Shown: positions 23,753-33,470, counted from the first letter of the stretch. The stretch is 64,000 nucleotides of DNA from Muribaculaceae bacterium (GCA_017427945.1 JAFRRT010000014.1:62001-126000); one strand, 5' to 3'. Notes: generated by a model from the sequence alone, not told the origin. Numbers and translations are program-made.

Positions 23753-26700
23753 TCAGGAAAGGATGATGTCGATGATAGAGTTGATGTCGGCAATGTTCAC
23801 CTCACCGTCACCGTTCACGTCACCCGACGGGCTTACACGGCCCGTAAGAATCAGGTCAATCACGGCATTGATGTCGGCGATGTTCACCTCACCGTCACCA
23901 TTCACGTCACCCTTGATGCCAGGCTGGGGACCGGGACCGGGAGTCTCCTCAACGTATGTTGCACCGCAAACGCCATAGGCTTCAACGCCCTCGACTGCGA
24001 AGGTAACCTGGGTGGGCATCGTGCCATCCTCGTTAGCCTTGGCGGCGATGCACTTGATACCACTGTGGTGCAGGGGGTTGTTGACATCCAGAGGCACACT
24101 GTTACGGATGGCCTCGGCATCGGTAGCGGGAGCGACGTAGCTCCAGAAGATGTGCTCACCGTCGCTGTTAATCTGGGCGACATTGGCAATCTCACCACTG
24201 TCCTCAGCACCCTCTTTCTTGATGGGAGAATCATCGATGAGTTCACAGTCGGCGATACGCAGGTTCTCGTTGCCTTCAAGGTCGGCACCAGTCTCCAGGT
24301 TCTCAATCTTGTTCAGGGCGATACGGTAAATACCGGGTACGCAGCCATAGGGATCGGTTTGTACCTGCATGTACAGATAACCATTCTCCTCATCGAGGTA
24401 GAAGGTCTTGATGATAGCGTCCTTGAACAAGGCGTTGAAGCGCTTGGGCTTACCGGCACCGCCGTCAGGATAGATATCGGCCTTGGTGAAGCGCAGCAGG
24501 CACAGGCCATTGAACTTCTTGCTCATCCAGAAGATGCCGTGCTTGTCCTGGGTGAAGCCACCAGTGATGGAGCCCCAGCTGATTTCGTCATTGTAGTAGG
24601 GCAGCCACTGGTTCTGCAGCAGGAAGGGCTGCTGGCCGTAGAGACCCGTGGTATCGGCATTCAGCTCATGGATACCCACGTTGCGGTCGCTGATGTAGAT
24701 CTTGTTCTCTACCGAGTCGATGAACATGGTGAAGGGGTCCTCGCTGGGTGCGTAGCCCACATTATTTAATACGGTCACGCGGTAGAAGATGCCGTTAGTG
24801 TTGTTCACATAGAACAACTCACCGTCACCCAGAGGCTGGTTGGGATCCTGATAAGTGAAGTTGTGACCAGCAACTGCGACGTAAACGCGGTTCTTGTAGC
24901 TCTGGAGCGTGAAGGCGTGTTCACCAGCGTTGAAGTTGGTGTTCACGATGTTGCCATCCTCGTCCTTGTACATCAGGCTGCCGTCGGTGGTAGCGAAGTA
25001 CAGTCCGGTGGGACAACCCAGGGTAGCGCCCTCACCCGAGATGGTCGGGTCGGCCACAATGTTGAGATAGCACCACTGGTTGGCACTCTTGAACTTCTCG
25101 ACCGACGAAGGAGCCACCTTGCAAATGACATCGCCCTGGCTCTCGTTGAAGACACCAGCAGCAAGGGCCGGCGCGTTGACGTTGAGCACGCGCAGCGTCT
25201 TGATGGTTGCGGGCACCGAGCCGGGCTCCATGTAGTTCACATTGGCGGGAATCTCCATCTCCTCAAGAGCGGTGCAACCCTCGAAGCAGTTGCGCATCAT
25301 GTTGGTCGTGGAGGTAGGCAGGGTAACGCTGGTAAGTTGGGTACATCCGGCGCACAGACCCTGCGGAATCTCGTTGCGGCCCTCGCCGATGACAATCGAC
25401 TGCAATGCCGAACCAGCAAACACGTTCTGGCCGACGGTAACAGTTTCGTCGAGCATGTAGGACACGATATCACTGTAGGCAAATCCGTAGTTGCCGATAG
25501 TCTTTAATGCGGGGAGGTCAACGCTCTTGAAAGGAGCATAGGCCAGACCGAAGTTATCGATAGTCGTTACAGTGTTATTGGTGTACTGCTCGGCGGTGAT
25601 TCCCTCGTGAGCCGAAACAAGCAGGCGGGTACCTGCAGCATTCAGCAGCACGCCGTTGTCGAGTTGGAATGCCTGATTGGCGGCATCGAGGTTGATGTTA
25701 GCCAGGGTGGCAATGGGAGCAAAGGCAGCCGTGCCGATGCTGGTCACGCTTGCGGGAATGTTAATGCCCGTAATCTGGGTGCTCGAGAAGGCCTGTGCAC
25801 CGATTGAAGTCAAGCCAGCGGGCAAGGCCAGCTCGCCCGAGAGTTTGCTGTTCTCAAAGGCACTCTGAGCGATTGAGGTCAAGGCACTGGGGAAGGTGAA
25901 CGAGGTAAGTGCCGTGTTGTAGAAGGCAGTGATGCCGATGCTGGTGACGTTGTCACCCATGGTCACGTTAGCCAGGTTGCGGCAGCCGTTGAACACGCTC
26001 TGCTCGATGGTGGTCACAGCAACGGGAATGTCAATGCTGGTTAGCGAGGTACAGCTGGCAAAAGCACTGTTACCGATGCTCGACAACTGGTTACCGCTCA
26101 GGAAAACCACATTGGCGAGTGCCGTGCAACCCTGGAACGTGGTACCCTGGATGGTCGTGGTGGTACCGCCGATTTCCAGCGTCTTCAGTCCGCCCATGTT
26201 GTGGAACGGTTGCTCATTGTTGAGATAAGCGCTCGCATCAACATTGCGGCCCATATAAATGTACTCAATGCTGTTCAATGCCGTGCGGGCCTCGCTCGTG
26301 GTACCAAAGGCGGTGACCTTCATCACTACGGGAGTGGCACCGTCGGAGATAATCAAGCGCTTGAGGTTGGGGCAGTTGGCAAACTCCTCACTGATGGGTT
26401 TGTTCCAACCGGGCCAGATGGTCACTTCCTCAAGGCTGGTGCAACCATTAAACACACCTGAGCCTACACTGGTTGCCGTTTCAGGAATAGGATTATTCGT
26501 GAGCGAGGCACAACCCTTGAAGGTGTTACGGGCAATGGTCACACAGGTGGCGGGAAGCTGAACAGTGGTCACGTCCCTGCAGTCAAGAAAAGAGTTGGCT
26601 GCAGTGGCAACAACCGTGTATTCCACGCCCTCATAAGTGAATTTCTCGGGGATGACAATGTCACCGGCATAGAACAAAGTGTCGTAGGGGGTGACGGTTT

Positions 26701-26863
26701 TGTCGATGGTGTATTTGGCAATGGTTGCCGTACCATCATTCTTGGTCGTGTAGTTGATGCCGTCAACCGTGATGTTTGCCGCATGCACGGCTGCGACAGT
26801 CGCTACACATGCCACCGCCATCATGAGGCGGCGCCATGTCATGTGAGTAATAATCTTGTTCAT
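23753..26863 (-). CDS. BspA-like leucine-rich-repeat surface protein with dockerin-like tail
   Basis: The 1036-residue exported protein has a signal peptide (VACVATVAAVHA, cleavage near residue 30). A long array of LRR_5/BspA-type repeats follows (about 60-600; units such as LTSIDIPVAVTTIEQSVFNG and ITGINIPASVTSIGTAAF). A non-repeat domain (about 620-960) contains FYRVTVLNNVGYAPSEDP and YLYMQVQTDPYG and may be a propeller-like fold. Two dockerin-like repeats close the protein (GDVNGDGEVNIADINAVID and a second copy). BspA-type repeats mediate adhesion to host proteins or other bacteria in oral species; here this is inference. There is no type IX sorting domain and no lipobox. A -7 box lies about 75 bases upstream. 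It is monocistronic. Confidence 0.88.
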   Translation of the reverse strand: MNKIITHMTWRRLMMAVACVATVAAVHAANITVDGINYTTKNDGTATIAKYTIDKTVTPYDTLFYAGDIVIPEKFTYEGVEYTVVATAANSFLDCRDVTTVQLPATCVTIARNTFKGCASLTNNPIPETATSVGSGVFNGCTSLEEVTIWPGWNKPISEEFANCPNLKRLIISDGATPVVMKVTAFGTTSEARTALNSIEYIYMGRNVDASAYLNNEQPFHNMGGLKTLEIGGTTTTIQGTTFQGCTALANVVFLSGNQLSSIGNSAFASCTSLTSIDIPVAVTTIEQSVFNGCRNLANVTMGDNVTSIGITAFYNTALTSFTFPSALTSIAQSAFENSKLSGELALPAGLTSIGAQAFSSTQITGINIPASVTSIGTAAFAPIATLANINLDAANQAFQLDNGVLLNAAGTRLLVSAHEGITAEQYTNNTVTTIDNFGLAYAPFKSVDLPALKTIGNYGFAYSDIVSYMLDETVTVGQNVFAGSALQSIVIGEGRNEIPQGLCAGCTQLTSVTLPTSTTNMMRNCFEGCTALEEMEIPANVNYMEPGSVPATIKTLRVLNVNAPALAAGVFNESQGDVICKVAPSSVEKFKSANQWCYLNIVADPTISGEGATLGCPTGLYFATTDGSLMYKDEDGNIVNTNFNAGEHAFTLQSYKNRVYVAVAGHNFTYQDPNQPLGDGELFYVNNTNGIFYRVTVLNNVGYAPSEDPFTMFIDSVENKIYISDRNVGIHELNADTTGLYGQQPFLLQNQWLPYYNDEISWGSITGGFTQDKHGIFWMSKKFNGLCLLRFTKADIYPDGGAGKPKRFNALFKDAIIKTFYLDEENGYLYMQVQTDPYGCVPGIYRIALNKIENLETGADLEGNENLRIADCELIDDSPIKKEGAEDSGEIANVAQINSDGEHIFWSYVAPATDAEAIRNSVPLDVNNPLHHSGIKCIAAKANEDGTMPTQVTFAVEGVEAYGVCGATYVEETPGPGPQPGIKGDVNGDGEVNIADINAVIDLILTGRVSPSGDVNGDGEVNIADINSIIDIILS

Positions 26864-26935
26864 AAGCGATTACTGTTATAATAAATGATAATTTGGTTTG
26901 TCTTCACCTTAAAAAGCTCTGCTTAAATCAACCCA

Positions 26936-26943
26936 CAAATTTA
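26936..26943 (-). promoter_or_regulatory. -7 box of the LRR surface protein promoter
   Basis: The minus strand reads TAAATTTG. The predicted leader is about 65 bases. No good -33 element is seen. Confidence 0.45.
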
Positions 26944-26984
26944 AGCAAAAAAAACAGAATTCATTCATCATCAACAATTTTTTT

Positions 26985-27031
26985 CAAAAAAAGAACCCGC
27001 CGCATGTCCATCACGGGTCATGCGGCAGGTT
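26985..27031 (-). terminator. Terminator after the HU gene
   Basis: AACCCGCCGCATG (26994-27006) and CATGCGGCAGGTT (27019-27031) pair with one mismatch. On the minus strand a T-rich run follows (complement of the A-run at 26985-26992). Confidence 0.85.
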
Positions 27032-27054
27032 TTAGCAATCAGGTACAAGCGAGA

Positions 27055-27339
27055 TTATTTTTTCTTGCTGTTTACCTTCTTGGCCAGGTCAGCACCAGCT
27101 TTGAATTTAACGACCTTCTTTGCGGGGATGGTGATCTTAGCCTTGGTAGCGGGGTTGATGCCCTGGCGTTTGTCCTTCTTTACGATCTGGAAGGTACCGA
27201 AGCCGATAAGAGCAACCTTGTCACCCTTCTTGAGAGCGCCTTCTACTGCGCACATACCTGCGTCGAGAGCGGCCTTAGCCTGAACCTTGGTCAGATTGGC
27301 TTTTTCAGCAATTGCTTGTACTAATTCAGTCTTGTTCAT
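27055..27339 (-). CDS. HU-family DNA-binding protein
   Basis: The 94-residue nucleoid protein has the complete HU/IHF fold: MNKTELVQAIAEKANLTKVQ at the N terminus, GFGTFQIVKKDKRQGINPAT covering the beta arm region with its conserved Pro, and a basic C-terminal tail (ADLAKKVNSKKK). It binds and bends DNA as a dimer with little sequence preference. It is monocistronic, with a good promoter and terminator, consistent with high expression. Two further HU-domain genes lie at 38.2-39.9 kb. Confidence 0.95.
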   Translation of the reverse strand: MNKTELVQAIAEKANLTKVQAKAALDAGMCAVEGALKKGDKVALIGFGTFQIVKKDKRQGINPATKAKITIPAKKVVKFKAGADLAKKVNSKKK

Positions 27340-27399
27340 AGTGTTCGTTTTTTAAAAATAAATTATTGATGTGAATAAAAAAATATTGTTTTGTTGTCG

Positions 27400-27430
27400 C
27401 AAATATAAGTATAACAACGGTTTCAGCAAA
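27400..27430 (-). promoter_or_regulatory. Promoter of the HU gene
   Basis: On the minus strand TTTG (27427-27430), a 19-base spacer and TATATTTG (27400-27407) are a near-ideal match. The leader is about 55 bases. Confidence 0.75.
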
Positions 27431-27522
27431 AAAAATGAGAAAAAAAATGCTGATTTTCGCAAAAAAACAACGTTTTTTGGCAATTTTAAGGGTAAAACTG
27501 CACCAAATAGTGAGTTTTTCGT

Positions 27523-27530
27523 TACTTTTG
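27523..27530 (+). promoter_or_regulatory. -7 box of the rhomboid operon promoter
   Basis: TACTTTTG lies 22 bases before the ATG of the first rhomboid gene. No -33 element is seen at the ideal distance. Confidence 0.5.
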
Positions 27531-27552
27531 TACGCTTATTAATAGGTTACCA

Positions 27553-28308
27553 ATGCAATACAATAACCGTTCATTTTTATCATCCATAGCGCCTGTCACC
27601 AAGCACCTGCTCATTATCAACGTGATTATGTGGCTGGCGACTATCGTATTCCTGCGTATCGGTCTCATTGACCTGCAGCATCTGCTTGGACTTCACTTCT
27701 GGAAAGGGAGCGATTTTAATCCATTGCAGTTGTTTACCTACATGTTTATTCACGATACCCGCAGTTTTGCCCACATCTTTTTCAACATGTTCTCGTTGTG
27801 GATGTTCGGCAGCCTGCTGGAACGGGTAATGGGGTCAAAACGATTCCTGTTCTATTACATCTCCTGCGGCCTTGGTGCCGCCCTGGTGCAGGAACTGGTG
27901 TGGCAGTACTCATGGCAGAGCATCCTGTTGAGTCAAGTGACAGGTCCCGCCTCGGCTACCGTTAACGATATCATCAATGCCATCAACAACGGACAAGCGG
28001 CATTCACGATGGACGAGTTTTACAACAGTCTGTTGACCGTGGGTGCCTCGGGTGCTGTATTCGGCATCCTGCTGGCTTTTGCGATGATATTTCCCAATAT
28101 GCCGATGTATCTCTTTTTCATCCCCGTGCCCATCAAGGCAAAGTGGGTGGTCATTGGATACGGCCTTTTGGAACTTTACTTCGGAATTTCGGGCAACCAG
28201 CCTGGCGTAGCACATTTTGCGCACCTGGGCGGCATGATTGCCGGCATCATTATTATATTGTACTGGAGAAATAAAGGCACTTTGAGACGCAGCAATGGCT
28301 TTTATTGA
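27553..28308 (+). CDS. Rhomboid-family intramembrane serine protease
   Basis: The 251-residue polytopic membrane protease has about six hydrophobic helices. The catalytic Ser lies in VGASGAVFGILLAFAM (GxSG motif) and the partner His in HFAHLGGMIAGIIII. HDTRSFAHIFFNMFSLWMFG is the usual loop-1/helix-2 motif. A soluble insert (about 130-160) separates two of the helices. It is probably co-transcribed with the next rhomboid, whose start overlaps its end by 14 bases. Natural substrates of Bacteroidetes rhomboids are largely unknown. Confidence 0.93.
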   Translation: MQYNNRSFLSSIAPVTKHLLIINVIMWLATIVFLRIGLIDLQHLLGLHFWKGSDFNPLQLFTYMFIHDTRSFAHIFFNMFSLWMFGSLLERVMGSKRFLFYYISCGLGAALVQELVWQYSWQSILLSQVTGPASATVNDIINAINNGQAAFTMDEFYNSLLTVGASGAVFGILLAFAMIFPNMPMYLFFIPVPIKAKWVVIGYGLLELYFGISGNQPGVAHFAHLGGMIAGIIIILYWRNKGTLRRSNGFY

Positions 28309-29203
28309 TGACATCAAGCGCAGTTACCTGCAGGGTTCGATGTTGATGAGGCTCATCTACATCAACATCGGCGTGTTTGTACTGCTGCATGTCGTGGTGC
28401 TGATTGCCTTCCTGTTTAACATGTCTGGCGACAAGCTGCTGCAATGGATGGAACTGCCCAGCAACCTGCGCCTGTTGCTCACCAAGCCATGGACGCTGGT
28501 GACCTACATGTTCACCCACTACAGTCTGCTCCACATCCTGTTCAACATGCTGTGGCTGTACTGGTTGGGACGCATCTTCATGGAGTTCTTCTCGTCCAAG
28601 CAGCTCGCAGGCGTCTATCTGTTGGGCGGATTGGGAGGAGCGGTGCTTTATCTGCTGGGCTTCAACCTGCTGCCTCATTTTGCAGGCACTAATATGCATC
28701 TGCTCGGAGCATCGGCGTCGGTTATCGCCATCGTCGTTGCGACAGCGGTCTATGTGCCCGACTATAAAATCGGGCTGTTATTCCTGGGCGAGGTGCCACT
28801 CAAGTGGATAGCCATCGTCACTGTGGCCATTGCGTTATTCGGACTTGAGGCCGACAACCCCGGCGGCAACATCGCCCACATTGGCGGTGCCATCGTCGGT
28901 GCATTGTTCGCATTGAGAATCAAGCAAGGCAAAGACATCACCCGCCCGTTGAATGCGGTAATTGACGCCTTTGTGGGGCTGTTCAACGGCAGGTCCTTTA
29001 AGTTGCCCAAGTTCAATAAGCCGTCAAAGGCTACCCGAAAGGCCGAGCCTGCTGCAGCCAAGCCATCCCCCACTCCACCGGGAACGGTGAGCGAGGAAGA
29101 ACTTGACATCATCCTCGGCAAAATCAAGGTATCAGGCTATGATGCCCTGACCGACGAAGAGAAAGATAAACTGTTCAAAGCATCCCGAAAGCGTACTCCA
29201 TGA
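28295..29203 (+). CDS. Second rhomboid-family protease with C-terminal DUF6576-like domain
   Basis: The 302-residue protein has six membrane helices with MFTHYSLLHILFNMLWLYWL. The catalytic Ser is in LLGASASVIAIVV, where the usual GxSG is GASA (last Gly replaced), and the His is in NIAHIGGAIVGALFAL. After a basic, proline-containing linker it ends in a small conserved domain (SEEELDIILGKIKVSGYDAL and TDEEKDKLFKAS) that I associate with DUF6576 of Bacteroidetes rhomboids. It overlaps the preceding rhomboid gene by 14 bases, so the two are coupled. The pair may share or split substrates. Confidence 0.91.
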   Translation: MAFIDDIKRSYLQGSMLMRLIYINIGVFVLLHVVVLIAFLFNMSGDKLLQWMELPSNLRLLLTKPWTLVTYMFTHYSLLHILFNMLWLYWLGRIFMEFFSSKQLAGVYLLGGLGGAVLYLLGFNLLPHFAGTNMHLLGASASVIAIVVATAVYVPDYKIGLLFLGEVPLKWIAIVTVAIALFGLEADNPGGNIAHIGGAIVGALFALRIKQGKDITRPLNAVIDAFVGLFNGRSFKLPKFNKPSKATRKAEPAAAKPSPTPPGTVSEEELDIILGKIKVSGYDALTDEEKDKLFKASRKRTP

Positions 29204-29260
29204 GTCGTTCTCAGGATAAAGAATACCTTTATACCATACTACCGATAAATAAACATTGAT

Positions 29261-30388
29261 ATGTCAGAATACCGAAGAAGGAGAAGAAAGAAACGCATCA
29301 CAGCGATAGAGATTATCGCTGCGGTGATAGGTGTACTATTGATTTTATGCGCCCACGCGGGAGCCATCAATCCTCAAAAGTTTTTCATTGCACCGTTCAT
29401 GACACTGGCATTTATTCCGATGCTTGTGCTGACGGGGATTGCACTGGCCATCTTCCTGCTATCGCAGCGATGGATTGCCTCGCTGTGTCTCGTGGTGTCG
29501 CTGTTGTTCACATTTCCCATCATCAATCGTTACATCCCGCTGAACACCGTGGACAACGCTCCACCCGTACCTGCCGACACCACCTTCCTGCTCAAGGTGA
29601 TGACATACAATGTGCTGGGCTTCAACTACAACGAGCCCAACCTGAGCGCCAAGCCATCGGCATCAATCAAACTCATCTTGGATGCCAACCCCGATGTGGT
29701 TCTCATGCAAGAGGGAGGTGCCGCAGGCATCGACTGGCATGAACTGCCGTCGGTTGCTCCCTATCAGCGGGAACTTGCCGCAAGGTATCCTTACACCTAT
29801 AGCAGCAATGACGGCCTGAACGTCATGTCGAAATATCCTTTTACGACCCAATCGCTCGGTGAAACTCAACAGGCACGTTCCCCCTTGGGCTATAACCGCG
29901 ACCAGCGGTCACACCTCGCCCGCGCCTATGACCTGACATTGCCCCGCGGCAAGCAGGTGCGTCTGGTGGACTTCCGCCTGCAATCCTACCACCTGAGCTT
30001 TGGCAAAAGCGAGAATGTACGTGTTTCACCCGAGGTGAAGCTATCAGCATGGGAAAGGATGCGCCGCTCGTTTGCCCTGCGTGGCAGCAATGCCGAAGCC
30101 CTGAGGGACATTCTTGACAACTCGCCTAAGAACGTCATCATGTGCGGTGACATGAACGATGTGACCACTTCCTACGTCTATCGCACCATTTGTGGTGACG
30201 ACATGCATGACGCCTGGCATGTTGCAGGTTACGGCTACGCCCACACCTACAACCGCCACGGCCTGCGTTACCGCATCGACCACATCCTGTACCGCGGTGC
30301 TATACGTCCCGTTGATGCCGTCAGGATTGAAGGTGGCAGCAGCGACCATTACCCATTGATGGCGACATTTGACACCGACATCAAGTGA
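29261..30388 (+). CDS. Membrane-anchored endonuclease/exonuclease/phosphatase (EEP) family protein
   Basis: The 375-residue protein begins with a basic stretch (MSEYRRRRRKKRITA) and about three membrane helices up to residue 100. The EEP fold follows on the outer side, with MTYNVLGFNYNEPN, Glu in VVLMQEGG, CGDMNDVTTSYVYR, and the C-terminal YRIDHILYRG and GGSSDHYPLMATF. These supply the Asn, Glu, Asp and His residues of the metal-dependent phosphodiesterase site. Substrates could be nucleic acids, phospholipids or inositol phosphates. It lies 57 bases after the second rhomboid on the same strand; a near-consensus box (TACCTTTA) in that gap may give a separate promoter. Confidence 0.88.
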   Translation: MSEYRRRRRKKRITAIEIIAAVIGVLLILCAHAGAINPQKFFIAPFMTLAFIPMLVLTGIALAIFLLSQRWIASLCLVVSLLFTFPIINRYIPLNTVDNAPPVPADTTFLLKVMTYNVLGFNYNEPNLSAKPSASIKLILDANPDVVLMQEGGAAGIDWHELPSVAPYQRELAARYPYTYSSNDGLNVMSKYPFTTQSLGETQQARSPLGYNRDQRSHLARAYDLTLPRGKQVRLVDFRLQSYHLSFGKSENVRVSPEVKLSAWERMRRSFALRGSNAEALRDILDNSPKNVIMCGDMNDVTTSYVYRTICGDDMHDAWHVAGYGYAHTYNRHGLRYRIDHILYRGAIRPVDAVRIEGGSSDHYPLMATFDTDIK

Positions 30389-30443
30389 ACCCGACCAAGC
30401 AACTAACTACAATAACTTATATAACAATTAATTGATTCGTGAC

Positions 30444-32567
30444 ATGAAGAAAGTTTTATTCACCGTCCTCGCCCTCGCGACCATCGCGCTCGTGAGCTGC
30501 GTTGACAAGAAATCAAGTGAGAACAATCCGTTTATGATGGATTACGAAAACGAGTACGGCATTCCGCCGTTTGACAAGATTACCTATGCTGACTATGCAC
30601 CTGCTGTTGAGGCCGGTATCGAGCAGCAAAACGCCGAGATTGATTCCATCATCAAGAATACGGCTGAACCCAATTTCGAAAACACCATCCTAGCACTGGA
30701 CAACAGTGGCAGCACTCTGACCAAGGTGTCGGCACTACTGTATGCACTGAGCGAGAGTGACAACACCAAGGAGATGCAGAAGCTCACCGAGACATTGATG
30801 CCCAAGTTGACAGCCCAGAGCGACGCTGTATATATGAATGACAGCCTGTTTGCCAAAGTAAAGGCCGCCTATGACAACGCCGACAAGCTGGGCATGGATC
30901 CCATCCAGAAGCGTCTCACCGAGAAGTATTACAAGAGGTTCGTTCGTAACGGAGCGCTCTTGACTGCGGCTCAGAAAGACTCCCTGAAGGAGATCAACCG
31001 CAAACTTGGCGACTTCAACCTCAAATTCGGCAACAACATCCAGCATGATTTGAGCGAGTGCATTTTCTATGTGGACAACGAGAAGGAACTCGCTGGTCTT
31101 CCCCAGACCATCATCGACAACGCCGCCAAGCTTGCTGCCGACAAAGGCAAGAAGGGCCAGTGGGCATTCAACGCCATCGCAGCAACCCGCCTTCCCGTGC
31201 TGACTTATGCCGACAGCCGCGACCTGCGCCGCAAGATGTACGAGACCTACACCTCTACCGCCAGCCACGGTGATGAGTTCGACAACAGCGAGAACATCCG
31301 CAACATCCTCGCCCTGCGTCAGCAGAAGGCCAACCTGCTCGGCTTCAACACCTTTGCCGACTATGCCACCGACCCCTACATGGCTAAGACTCCCAAGGCT
31401 GCCGAGGATCTACTCATGTCACTCTGGCGTCCCGCTATCAAGAAGGTGGACGAAGAGGTTGCCGACATGCAGGCTTATGCCGCTGCCCACGGCGACACCG
31501 CCAAGATTGAGGCTTGCGACTATTACTACTATGCCGAGAAGGTGAAGAAGGAGAAATTCAACTTCAGCGAGGACGATGTGCGTCCCTATTTCGCTCTCGA
31601 CAGCGTAGTGAAGAATGGTATCTTCTTTGCTGCCAATAAGCTTTACGGCCTCACCTTCGAGGAGATGCCCGATGCTCCCAAGTACAACCCCGAGGTTAAG
31701 GTCTATGACGTGAAGGATGCCGATGGCAAGCACCTCGCCGTGTTCATGACCGACTATCTCCCCCGTCCCGTCAAGAGCCCCGGTGCATGGATGAATGCTA
31801 TGCAGGAGGCCTACAACTATGGCGGTCAGGACATCCGTCCCATTATTTATAACGTTGGTAATATGGCAATGCCTTCGGGAGACACTCCCTCACTGCTCAC
31901 CTGGGACGACGTGCAGACAGTCTTCCACGAGTTTGGACACGCCCTCCATGGCATGCTGACCCGCGTACAGTATCGCGGCCTGGCCGGTACCAATACCGAC
32001 CGCGACCTGGTAGAGATGCCCTCACAGATCAACGAGCACTGGGCATTCGAGCCTGAGGTACTGAAGAACTATGCCCGTCACTACAAGACCGGTGAAGTAA
32101 TTCCTGACAGCCTCGTGAAGAAACTCAACGAGAGCGCACAGTTCAACATGGGCTTCATGACCACCGAGCTGGTGGGTGCTGCCCTCTTGGATATGTACTG
32201 GCACAAGAAGGCTTGGACTGCCGAGGAGGCAAAGAACATCGACGTTAAGGCCTTTGAGCAGGATGTGAAGAACCAGCTCAACATGCCCGCCCTTGTAGAG
32301 TTCCGCTATCGCAGCCCCTATTTCAAGCATGTCTTCGCCAGTGACGAGTATGCTTGCGGTTATTACACCTACCTGTGGGCTCAGGTGCTCGAGGCCGACG
32401 GTTACCTGCCTTTCGAGAAAGCCGGCTGCTTTGACAAGGCAACCGCCGACAGGTATCGCGCTTTGCTCGAGGCTGGTGACACCGAGGATCCCATGGTGCT
32501 CTACAAGAAGTTCCGTGGTCAGGAGCCTACAGCCGACGCCCTGCTGCGCAACCGTGGTCTGAAGTAA
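30444..32567 (+). CDS. M3-family metallopeptidase (oligopeptidase / Dcp-like), lipoprotein
   Basis: The 707-residue zinc peptidase has a lipoprotein signal (MKKVLFTVLALATIALVSC), so it is anchored in the envelope, unlike the cytoplasmic OpdA/Dcp of E. coli. The catalytic motif is VFHEFGHALHGML (HExxH), and the third zinc ligand is expected in the region around DRDLVEMPSQINEHWAF. The N-terminal helical part (LALDNSGSTLTKVSALLYAL) and the ending ADALLRNRGLK are typical of M3 enzymes. It should cleave short peptides. The ATG at 30444 is used; an in-frame TTG twelve bases upstream is not needed. A strong terminator follows. Confidence 0.93.
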   Translation: MKKVLFTVLALATIALVSCVDKKSSENNPFMMDYENEYGIPPFDKITYADYAPAVEAGIEQQNAEIDSIIKNTAEPNFENTILALDNSGSTLTKVSALLYALSESDNTKEMQKLTETLMPKLTAQSDAVYMNDSLFAKVKAAYDNADKLGMDPIQKRLTEKYYKRFVRNGALLTAAQKDSLKEINRKLGDFNLKFGNNIQHDLSECIFYVDNEKELAGLPQTIIDNAAKLAADKGKKGQWAFNAIAATRLPVLTYADSRDLRRKMYETYTSTASHGDEFDNSENIRNILALRQQKANLLGFNTFADYATDPYMAKTPKAAEDLLMSLWRPAIKKVDEEVADMQAYAAAHGDTAKIEACDYYYYAEKVKKEKFNFSEDDVRPYFALDSVVKNGIFFAANKLYGLTFEEMPDAPKYNPEVKVYDVKDADGKHLAVFMTDYLPRPVKSPGAWMNAMQEAYNYGGQDIRPIIYNVGNMAMPSGDTPSLLTWDDVQTVFHEFGHALHGMLTRVQYRGLAGTNTDRDLVEMPSQINEHWAFEPEVLKNYARHYKTGEVIPDSLVKKLNESAQFNMGFMTTELVGAALLDMYWHKKAWTAEEAKNIDVKAFEQDVKNQLNMPALVEFRYRSPYFKHVFASDEYACGYYTYLWAQVLEADGYLPFEKAGCFDKATADRYRALLEAGDTEDPMVLYKKFRGQEPTADALLRNRGLK

Positions 32568-32619
32568 TCAGCCTTTCAAGAAGGGACGCGACAACTTGCG
32601 TTCCTCATTCCCAATAACG

Positions 32620-32659
32620 AAACAGGGCCTTGCCGCAGTCTCGGCAAGGTCCTTGTTTT
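32620..32659 (+). terminator. Terminator after the M3 peptidase gene
   Basis: AACAGGGCCTTGCCG (32621-32635) pairs with CGGCAAGGTCCTTGTT (32642-32657), and TTTT follows. Confidence 0.85.
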
Positions 32660-32772
32660 CATGACTGATGGAAAGCAACGTGGACTGCTGAAGGACTGCA
32701 TTTTCAAGGTCATGTTTTAGGGAAAAACTGAATTCTTTAGGTTTATAGTCAAGAAAAACGAGGAATTCTGTG

Positions 32773-32780
32773 TAAATTTG
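32773..32780 (+). promoter_or_regulatory. -7 box of the HAD phosphatase promoter
   Basis: TAAATTTG lies 21 bases before the ATG at 32802. It overlaps a TTG that would otherwise look like an upstream start, supporting the chosen start. Confidence 0.55.
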
Positions 32781-32801
32781 CAGCGTAAAAAAAGGAATGT
32801 C

Positions 32802-33470
32802 ATGAAGAAGCTCGTAATATTTGACCTTGACGGCACCCTGCTCAATACCATCGAAGATTTGGGCCAAGCCGCAAACTACGCACTGCAGCGCAACGGCTAT
32901 GCAACACACAGCATGGCAAGTTACCCTTACTTTGTGGGCAACGGCGTGCGCCGCCTGATGACGCGTGTGCTCCCCGAGGACGCTCGCGACGACGAGACAG
33001 TGGACAAGGTGCTGGGCGACTTCATCGCTTACTATGACGAGCACTGCACCGACTACACAAAGCCCTATAACGGGATGCCCGAGCTGCTGCAGGACCTGCA
33101 CTTCATGGGTGTTGGGATGGCTGTCGCGAGCAACAAGTATCAGGCAGCTGTCACCAAAATCATTACCCACTACTTTGCTGATATCCCGTTCATCGCCATC
33201 GAAGGACATCGCGAAGGCGTAAACGTCAAGCCCGACCCGAGTGTCGTGTTCTCTATCCTGTCGAAGGCAAAGTGCCTGAAGGCCGACACGCTCTACGTGG
33301 GTGACAGCGGCATTGACATGGAGACCGCCCGCCGTGCATGCATCGATTCTGTGGGTGTGACATGGGGATTCCGCAGCAAGAAGGAACTCGTCGAGTGCCA
33401 TGCCGACGTCATCGTGAACAATCCCACCGACATTGTCGACATTGTCGAGAAAGGCATCCAAATCTCGTAA
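32802..33470 (+). CDS. HAD-family hydrolase, phosphoglycolate phosphatase-like
   Basis: The 222-residue cytoplasmic phosphatase shows all HAD motifs: I, FDLDGTLLNT near the N terminus (nucleophile and acid Asp); II, VASNKYQ; III, the Lys in VNVKPDPS; and IV, YVGDSGIDMETA. The helical cap is the C1 type of Gph/PgmB enzymes. Phosphoglycolate is the usual substrate of this subgroup, but other small phosphates are possible. The AspT/YidE-like transporter gene starts 28 bases downstream and is probably co-transcribed. Confidence 0.88.
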   Translation: MKKLVIFDLDGTLLNTIEDLGQAANYALQRNGYATHSMASYPYFVGNGVRRLMTRVLPEDARDDETVDKVLGDFIAYYDEHCTDYTKPYNGMPELLQDLHFMGVGMAVASNKYQAAVTKIITHYFADIPFIAIEGHREGVNVKPDPSVVFSILSKAKCLKADTLYVGDSGIDMETARRACIDSVGVTWGFRSKKELVECHADVIVNNPTDIVDIVEKGIQIS

